Shown here one piece after another: positions 56,164-64,000 of a DNA stretch of 64,000 bases. Under the pieces are notes generated by a model. The model was not told the DNA's origin, searched no databases, and saw only the letters and a program-made list of their open reading frames with translations. This DNA comes from Fomitopsis serialis (lineage: Eukaryota; Basidiomycota; Agaricomycetes; Polyporales; Fomitopsidaceae). The translations under genes and the position numbers were made by a program. Position 1 is the first letter of the stretch. Each line of letters begins with the position of its first letter. The DNA lies in the NCBI RefSeq assembly GCF_022376445.1, contig NW_025955081.1:1-64000 (forward strand), written 5' to 3'.

Positions 56164-57324
56164 ATGCCTATTGGTGATCATCCCTTTCCTTCGCCCATTG
56201 GTGGCATTCCTTTTCCTCATGATTTCGCCCCCGCCTTATTATTTACGATTCTCTATGCCATCGTCGTCCCAGTTGGAATCTACCGACTGATCTCCAAACG
56301 GTCACGGACACTTGCCATCGCCGGCACCGTGGTATTCATGATAGAGCGGTGAGTGTACTCTACTCGACTCTAATATTTCGCAGTCACTGACTCACGCCTT
56401 CTAAGTGTCGCTGACTTTGCCATCCGTGCTGCTGAAGCCGAGAAGCCCAGCATTCGCACCGGAGTTTTCTTCGTGTCGTGGCTGCAAAGCGCCTATGCCA
56501 TGGGTTTCCTCAGTATAACGGGGGACCTCGGTAACATTGCGCGGCTGTTCGTCATGAAGACGACAGAGGGAACTCCCTTCACCGTCCAAATTCCACCGGC
56601 TGAATGTGCACCTCGTATGGAGGAAGAACAGCCACTCACGACGCCGATGGACCCTTTCAGGGATGCTAGTTCGTCGTACTCTCAAGTGCCAACCGCCGAG
56701 GAGGATGTCTTCGAAGACGAACCGAGGATTCGCGTTTGGTTGAAACGTATCGGACTCGCGTGCATATTGGTCCGAATACTAGCCATCGGCACGGCCGTCG
56801 TATCCGGCGGTGCGTTCTATATGGGTGTCGTGAGTGTGGTGCAGGCCAACATCGTGCAGCAAACGAGGTGTGTCGTAGAGATTCACCGATATTCATTGTC
56901 TGACGGGTTCGATGTATCGCAGGTATGCCTCGTCGATCATCGTACTGTTCCTGCAAATGCTCGCTTTGGGTGAGGTTGTTTGGGCGTTGTTGACGCGCCC
57001 GAAGCGAACACCTCGTCGGCCTGCGCTATACCTCTGCGCCATGATAAGTGTCATCGTGAGTGCCCATGTTGCCGCCGCGAAGCAGATGCTCATGCTTACG
57101 ATCCCTCTCGCCATCGGGGATAGATGGTCACCACTGTGTACCGACTGGCAGCGATGATGAGCTTCACCACCTCGCTAACGTCGATGGGGCCAGGCTCGCT
57201 CAACGGTCCCACGGCGAAAGCGCTGTTCTACACGTTCCACGTCGCACCCGAATGGGTTTCGAGCACGATGCTGCTTGTTGTCAACGTCAGGGACATGTAT
57301 GGGGTCAATGGGAAGGGCCACTGA
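56164..57324 (+). CDS. multi-pass membrane protein, copy 2 (intact)
   Basis: Four exons (56164-56348, 56406-56867, 56923-57055, 57124-57324) join in phase to 326 residues. Start PIGDHPFPSPIGGIPFPHDF, then LLFTILYAIVVPVGIYRL, a polar helix VADFAIRAAEAEKPSIRT, NIARLFVMKTTEGTPF, an acidic Ser-rich loop (residues about 110-160), IGLACILVRILAIGTAV, SSIIVLFLQMLALGEVVWAL, ALYLCAMISVIVS and the end GPTAKALFYTFHVAPEWVSS, MLLVVNVRDMYG. About seven hydrophobic segments suggest an integral membrane protein. The function is unknown; I cannot link it to a named transporter or receptor family. It is closely similar over its whole length to copy 1 at 37.1-38.2 kb, which lies in the opposite orientation. Confidence 0.8.
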
Positions 57325-60163
57325 TACCTTCCCAGGAGATCTAGTACGATGCAGTAGGGGTATGATGATTGAATCACTTTTGTGCTGCAATTGGCGAGGA
57401 TATGTTACAGTACTAGTTGCGGACGTTTGATGCGGGTTCTTCTGATACACCTATGTCTAATAGCTCACGACGGACTTCATACTTATATCTATATTCCGGT
57501 TACCTTTTGACACGTTACTTGCATGACAGCTTGACCACCTGTGCTCGGCCAGCCGACCCGCACTGCCAATTGCCACGAGTTGGAGACTCAGCGCAGCCTC
57601 AGCCTGGGTAGGAAATCTCTTGTCCCCTCTGTGTTGTCGTGATTGTCGTAATTGTCACTCACCTTGGCAGATCCCCACTGGCATACAACGGATCGAGCTG
57701 CTATGTGCGGCGATGCTAACAGCTAGATTCCTGGTATAGGTCCAGATGTGCCTTATGATTGAGGCTGGACTCGAGGTGGCATCCACACAGCACACGCCTA
57801 TGGGACCCCGTCATCCACGACCGACCCTTAGCTATGAGCCTTTTGGCTGTAGCCATGCTGGGCATGTTGGCTCACCCAGTTTTCGTGTGGGTGCTTTCTA
57901 AGTGCTTGTTTGGGGGTGTAGAGAATCGCTGACATGCATGACCACGCACCTTGTTGCGTATATAGGTCTTTTCTTATAGCCTTCCTTTGCGGCGCACCGA
58001 GATCAGTAACGGCATTCAAGATTAGCCGCACTATCGCACGAGCCATAGCGGACGAATTGGCCTCACAGCTCAACACTACCAGCATAACAGTCTTGCGGCC
58101 GGCCACCGCCCGCGTCCTCTGGGTCGACTATAGAAGGTGGGGTTCCCGCGCCGCCGCCAGACCAAACTACTGGATTGCCCAAACAGGGGCTGTAGTGTCT
58201 CCTGAGCATCCTCAACCTACTAGTTGGGTACGCTTACTAGTACTTCGCCGACCAGTAAATGTTCCGCCCTCCCCCACGTATCAACGTAGGGCATGCCAAT
58301 GAGCCCGGTGGCCGTCGGACTCCGAGGTCGGCTCTGGTTCAGTGTATGACTCGCCCGAGAGGGGGTCCAGCCACAAAGTGGTTCTGCCGAGGCGCACTTC
58401 AATGGCTGTTTAAGGCTGCTTCACAGTCACACAACCCGGGCAAGGGGAAGCTGGCGCACGGTTCAGCGGGCGGAGATTTGAAGTGACCGGAGCCAGGCAT
58501 ATGTGAAGAAGCTCCCTGGCAAAGTCACAGCAGCATGGCGTGGGCAACGGCAAGGAGAAACAGCAGGATACAGGCGCAGGTGCACATACCAGGGTACTGG
58601 ATGGATTCGTGCCGAACATGTTTACATGTGCCTCGAGCAGCACTGCATGTGTTCGTTGGACTACGATTCGCAGCATGGCGCCGCTGTTTCGTACGCCGAA
58701 GGTATGTATTTGATTCCGAATTGAAGTATGTCGATGCTACGTCGAACATATTAAACGTGAATGACTGTATAGGGCAGGGTAACTTCCATATGAGACTCGG
58801 ACGATAACGGTAAGAGGGCACGACTCCCCGCTGCGGTCTGACCTTAAACTGCTGAACGTAAGAGCTGCACGTTATGGCACGCAGAGAGCATCGTGACGTA
58901 GTACGGAGCAAACCTCTGCCTGTTACAGTGCTACTCACACAAGGGATATGTGCGAAGCTGTAACATCGGCGCGTGCGGTTTCCGCGGTTCATCGATGATA
59001 TCTTTTGGACGGTTTCCGCACATTCTTTCTGACGGGTGGAAGGAGGAGACCTAGTGAGCGGGGTCAATGGGACTGCGACGCTCAATTTCCAAGACTAACG
59101 CTACCTTCTGTGTGGCCAGATATGCATTCAATTGGCTATGTTCTGAGGCTTAGAGCCATTGTAATACTCTAATCGGACTCGCCACAATCGAATTTGAATA
59201 CCCAAAGCCTGTGTCAAAACATCGCTATGAGTCTGAATTGTACGCGGATCGAATCGAGTAGGCTAGTTATACGAGACCCAGGAAGGCGAAGCCTGTGCTA
59301 TTACAAAGCCTTGAATATACAGTCTTGTCATGTTTCATTGTCTGTGTCGTCGAGTACTTACCAGTGCACGATAAACAACTACTTCAACACTCACTGCCTC
59401 GATGTCGACGTCTGACACGAGAAATCATATCTTGCCGTATGTTGCTTCGGACAGGAGCATCAATATCGCATTGGACTTCTAGTCGGTTGTTATGATGTGC
59501 TTGTTCGTAGTAGTCTCTGTTGCGTGCTAAAGAAGTCGGCAAGCGTCGCAACCTCGATGGCCTATAAAAATGCATTCAATGTACACGAAGTCAGACATGC
59601 CAACTTCACTCACTAGCTTTGCAATAAAGGTTCGTGAGCCTTCCTAGTCGGAGACCTCTCGAAAGTATGGGACCAGGGCGGTTCGCTACGACGCGATGTC
59701 CGCATTGGGATGTGCCCGACGTCGCTGCCTCGTGTACGGTTTCTTTGACAGCGCGTCCGGTCTTGATATGGTTGCGGGTGTCGGGTGTCGGGTAACATGC
59801 ACGCATAGCGTTCTCGGCGACCGCCGTGAGGGGGAAACAATAAGCTGCTCTGATTCCGACGTGCGCGCTCAACGTCTCCGCTCTCACTGGGTGCTGATTT
59901 GCGGCGTTGCGCAGTAAACTAGCCATGCATGCTGAGGGTTTCCTGTACTGAACTGTGGGTATGCATAAAGGTGCATATGCACTGAATTAGTTGGTGACTC
60001 GCCGAGGAGGAGGCCGAGGAGGAGGAGGATGGCGGATGCTTGTGATTGCGGCACGTGTCGCGTGACTGCCATTTACGCGTACTCGGGGGACGGGCGCCTA
60101 GAAGGGACAGTCGCCCGCCATTCCCACTCTCCCTCATTCAAGTTCCTCTTTCTTCTCTCCACA
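57325..60163. other. long gene-poor region
   Basis: About 2.8 kb without any frame that I can support on either strand. Codon use in the short frames looks random, and I found no clear terminal repeats. A Lon-proximal pyrimidine-rich stretch at about 60115-60160 is the likely 5' leader of the next gene. Confidence 0.5.
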
Positions 60164-63100
60164 ATGTCCTCACAAGCCTTGCCTGTTATACCCCTTACTT
60201 ACCCTCTTCTTCTTCTCCCAACTGCACGCATCACAATCCCCGTCAACAATGCTGCCGGCGAACTCCTCCTCGAACTCGTCCAGGAGGTCGACACCCCACC
60301 AGTCGTGGCTGCTGTTCCTGTCCCCTCGGCCGATGCATCGACGTTGCATGACTGGGGAACGGCAGCGCGCATTGTCCGCGTCGTCCGACCCCCGCGGTCG
60401 CTCGCTCGCGATACCCATCGGCCGTACTTACTTACCCTCCAGGGCCTCGCCCGTGTACACCTCCCAGAGGCGGACAGCCCGCGAGAGAGGATCGACGGAC
60501 TTGCGGAACGCGTCGTAGAGTATCCGAACGCAGAGGGTACTCCCTCCGCAGAACTCGCGGCCACGTTCAAAGCGGCCGCGATCAAGCTGCTCGACCGCCT
60601 CGCCCGCGATGCGCCCAATGACTCCAAGCGCGACTTCTATGTCAAGCTATCCAACATGGTCGACGAAGTGACCGCCCAGCGTGCCCCCTGGCTCGCTGAC
60701 ATGCTCGTCTCGAGCCTCAACGCAGAATACGCGGACAAAATCGGTGCGTTCCGTTCCGTCCACCCTCACAGCAAGCACACCGGAGTCTCCGAGTGCGGGT
60801 TACCATCTATGGTACCGGCGGACGAGTGTGCAGTTTCGACGCCTGATCGGGGAACATACCTGCAATGACCAACTCTCCGTCGGTCATTGCACTCGCGCGT
60901 GAGCCTACCATTGCCAAAGTAAACTTCGCAGCTGTTGTAGGCAGCCCACGCGCGGTATATTTGGAGGGGGTATGTCATCCGGCATCTCACGCAGAAGTTC
61001 CTCGATATCATTGCTGTGCCTCACCTTCCCTCCATCCGCGCGCGCACTAACGCCGTCCGCACCAGACTTCCTGTCCGCGGTTCGCCCGGATGACCGCCTC
61101 AAGCGCGCGACGGCGATCTTCGTCAAGCAGACGTCCATCTCCGAGGTTAGCAAGAAGATCGCGCAGTCCGTCGACGAGAGTCTGTCCAAGCAACAGAAGG
61201 AGTTCTTCCTCCGACAGCAGCTCGCCGCCATCCAGCGCGAGCTCCGGAACCTCAACCGGTCCGCGCTGCCCCTTGCGCGCCCGGGCACACCGGACGCTGT
61301 GGAGAGTAAAGGTCCGAACGCGCCGGTGTCGGAGCTGGACGACGAGGAGCAAGCGGAGGCGGACGAGATGTCTGTCATGCGCGCGAAGGTCGAGGCGATG
61401 GCGAAGGAGAGCGAGGAGCGCAAGACGGCCGTGCGAGAGTGGAGGCGGCTCAGACGGATTCCGGCCACCAGTGTCGAGCACGGTGTCATCCGCAACTACG
61501 TATGTGCTCGTTTCATATGTCCTTCCCCAGTATCCTGACTCGTTTCTCGTTCACAGCTTGAATGGCTCACTGCAGTCCCCTGGCCCGCTTCCGCGCGCGA
61601 GGCGCAGTCAAACGCCTCCCTCGAGGCCCTGCGCGACCGTAGCTTCTTGACCAAAGCGCGGGCGCAACTCGACGCGGATCACTACGGCCTGGAGAAGATC
61701 AAGAAACGCTTGATCGAGTATCTGGCGGTCGTGCGGCTCAAGGAACTGCAAGCGGAGAAGGAGAGTCAGTTGACTGTGCTCGAGGGAGAGAAGCAAGCTG
61801 CGCAGGCGCAGCAAGAGATTTCAGGGGAGGCTAAGGCAGAGACGCAGGGAAGGGACGAGAGCAAGTCGCTTATTCCCATACCGAAGGCCTTGCCAGCTCC
61901 CGTTTCGAGGCCGTTGAGGAAGAAGAACGTAAAGGGCCCTATCCTACTGTAAGTCACTCCTGTGTAAACTCTCTGTCTGTAATATTCAGCTCATGTGACA
62001 CGCAGTTTTGTCGGCCCTCCTGGTACGGGTAAGACCTCGCTCGGGCAGTCCATCGCCCGCGCGCTTGACCGGCCGTTCCAGCGGATCTCGCTGGGCGGTG
62101 TGCGCGACGAGGGCGAAATCCGCGGGCACAGACGGACGTACGTTGCCAGTGGCCCGGGAAACATCGTGCAGGCTCTGAGGAAAGCTGGCCGGCCTGATCC
62201 TGTGATCCTATTGTGAGTACGTGCGTTGGGCGAGGGCGGGGGGAGGCTGATGAGGCCGGTGCAGGGACGAGATTGATAAGATCTCGCACGGGAACTTCCA
62301 TGGGGATCCTGCGGCTGCGCTGCTGGAGGTGTTGGATCCTGAACAGAACCATTCGTTCCATGTGAGTGTACCGTCTGTGCGTGCTGCGTGCGTCGCTCAT
62401 GGGCGGACAGGACCATTATATCAATGTACCTGTCGATTTGAGCCAGGTGCTCTTCATATGTACTTCAAACACACTAGAGACGATCGCAGCGCCTTTGTTG
62501 GATCGCTGCGAGATTGTACATTTGTCTGGTATGTCCGATCCGACGATGCTTGAGTCTTGCTCACCAGCACTTTAGGCTATACTTATGACGAGAAGATGCA
62601 TATCGCTCGCCGCTTCCTTCTCCCGAAGCAGCTGCAGGCGAATGGCCTGACTGCAGATCACCTCAGCATCAGCGACTCTGCGCTTACGCACATAGCGACG
62701 CATTACACTCGCGAAGCTGGTGTGCGCTCCTTAGAGCGAGCCATCAGCGCCGTCGTCCGGCATAAGGCTGTCGAATGGGCTGAGTACTGCGACAGCGTCG
62801 GCGCCGACCCGAACGCGCTCCTCTCGGACGTGGCCACCCGACAGGCCTCTGGCAGTCCCACAGATGCAGGGTACAGGGCAGCCGTCGAGGAGCACGAGCT
62901 CGAGAAGATCCTCGGCATCGCGCGGTGGGATGAGGACGAGCGGGAGCGAGAGGAGCGGTGTGGGCTCGTGTACGGACTCGTGGTCACCGGCATGGGCGAG
63001 GGCGGCGTGCTCCCCGTGGAGACGATCATGGTGCCCGGGAGCGGGAAGCTGAAGCTCACGGGCAGCCTCGGCGAGGTGATTAAGGAGAGCGGCGAGCTCG

Positions 63101-63628
63101 CGCTGAGCTGGGTGAAGCGGCATGCGTACGATTTGTATATCACGAAGACACGCGCGCAGGACCCGCTGAAGAACCCGGACCCGGTGGATGTGCATTTGCA
63201 TCTGCCTAGTGGGGCGGTGAAGAAGGACGGGCCATCTGCGGGGATCGCAATGGTGCGTTTGATCTGAATGTTTACCTGGTTGACCTGACTGACTTGCGGT
63301 CTCGTAGACGTGTGCATTTGTATCATTGCTGACGGGTGTATGTGTTCCAAGCAATATCGCCATGACCGGCGAGGTCACCCTGCGCGGACGCGTCGGGCCC
63401 GTCGGGGGCATCAAGGAGAAGGTGCTCGGTGCGCACCGTGCGCAGATCACGAAGGTGATCTTGCCTTGGGCCAACCGCAAGGACGTCGAGCACGACGTGC
63501 CCAAGGAGATCCGTGCTGAGATGCAGATCGTGTTCGTGCGCACGGTCGAGGAGGTGCTCGAGGCCGCGTTCGGGAAGGGCGTCGTTGGATGGAGACGGAG
63601 CGATGTCCTCGTCGAGAGCAGGCTCTAG
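60164..63628 (+). CDS. peroxisomal Lon protease (LON2-type), ATP-dependent
   Basis: ATG 60164 is chosen because [19 protein letters not shown] leads straight into the Lon N-terminal substrate domain. There is no mitochondrial targeting extension. Exon 1 60164-60743, a 322 nt intron, exon 2 61066-61500, exon 3 from 61558, then shorter exons. AAA+ module: Walker [14 protein letters not shown], then [20 protein letters not shown], Walker [33 protein letters not shown]. Protease module: [11 protein letters not shown] carries the catalytic Ser, and [14 protein letters not shown] the catalytic Lys. The C-terminus is ESRL with TAG at 63628; SRL is a PTS1 peroxisomal signal. The enzyme would degrade damaged or unassembled matrix proteins. 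Between the Lon domain and AAA+ lies a variable acidic insert (residues about 400-430). Confidence 0.92.
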
Positions 63629-64000
63629 CGTCCCGTTTGTGGATACGTGTATCGTTAGTATATGGACAGGGTGAGATTGAGTCTTTGGTGTTTGTACTAT
63701 GTCTAGATGGTTCACATTGGTTCTGTTTTCTTCGCATCTACATACTGTACGATCTGTTGTAGGTGGTCGGACTGGCTTGTTCGGTTGTTCCACTTCTAAT
63801 ATGTTGAATTTGTGCTTCGGGCCTCACTTCTTGCTCATATCCTGTTCACACTCGTTTAATATTGTACTATACTACATTTTGCAACAATCAGTGCACTGCT
63901 GTGCCTACAATCCACTTCTCGTAGTCGAATTTGTCGGTATGGATCGCGGGGACCATCCAGCCTCTGCGGGTTCACGCTCTCACATACGTGACAAGACGTC
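63629..64000. other. right edge, downstream of Lon
   Basis: 3' flank of the Lon gene. It is AT-richer and has no supported gene. Confidence 0.5.

Noticed and set aside
60029..60163. In-frame upstream ATG extending Lon by 45 residues
   Set aside because: The extension (Cys/Asp/Gly-rich) is not a mitochondrial presequence. The ATG at 60164 follows a pyrimidine-rich leader and gives the normal start of the Lon domain, consistent with the PTS1.

Overview
The window is nuclear DNA of a filamentous basidiomycete, most likely an Agaricomycete. Genes are split by many short GT-AG introns (about 45-70 nt), coding sequence is GC-rich, and both strands are densely used. The best-recognised proteins are ordinary fungal housekeeping proteins: a tuberin-type Rheb GAP, choline-phosphate cytidylyltransferase, PAN3, TFIIE beta, LSm7, importin beta-1 and a peroxisomal Lon. 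There are no bacterial operons, CRISPR arrays or origins.

Left third (0-18.7 kb), the accessory part. A TKL-type protein kinase with a C-terminal C1 zinc finger is cut by the left edge or lacks a visible N-lobe. Facing it tail to tail is the first of two paralogous minus-strand genes (A, 2.4-5.8 kb; B, ending upstream at 14.6 kb). Both start with a helical bundle that resembles the MLKL N-terminal (HeLo/4HB-like) domain and continue into a kinase-like N-lobe with no visible catalytic loop or DFG motif. Between them lie a 2.3 kb non-autonomous DNA transposon with inverted repeats and a 7-8 bp target duplication, and a solo Copia-type gag ORF. A proline-rich nuclear-looking protein and a small helical protein follow on the plus strand.

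Middle (18.7-38.2 kb). A 1771-residue TSC2/tuberin homologue converges on a GEN1/Yen1-type XPG nuclease. Then come an F-box protein, a candidate secreted peptide behind a TATA box, choline-phosphate cytidylyltransferase, a tRNA-Thr(AGU) with a short intron, and copy 1 of a multi-pass membrane protein. Copy 2 lies at 56.2 kb in the opposite orientation.

Right (39-64 kb), the conserved core. A Cid1-type nucleotidyltransferase, PAN3, TFIIE beta and LSm7 lie within 11 kb, so several mRNA-tail and decay factors are neighbours. Importin beta-1, the intact membrane-protein copy and a peroxisomal Lon (C-terminal SRL) complete the window. About 4.3 kb around the second membrane gene (54.6-56.1 and 57.3-60.2 kb) shows no gene I can support.

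Caution: several otherwise convincing genes, some of them expected to be essential, are broken by single missing bases, often in homopolymers. The membrane-protein pair shows this directly, because copy 2 is intact at the same places. Apparent pseudogenes here may therefore be consensus errors.
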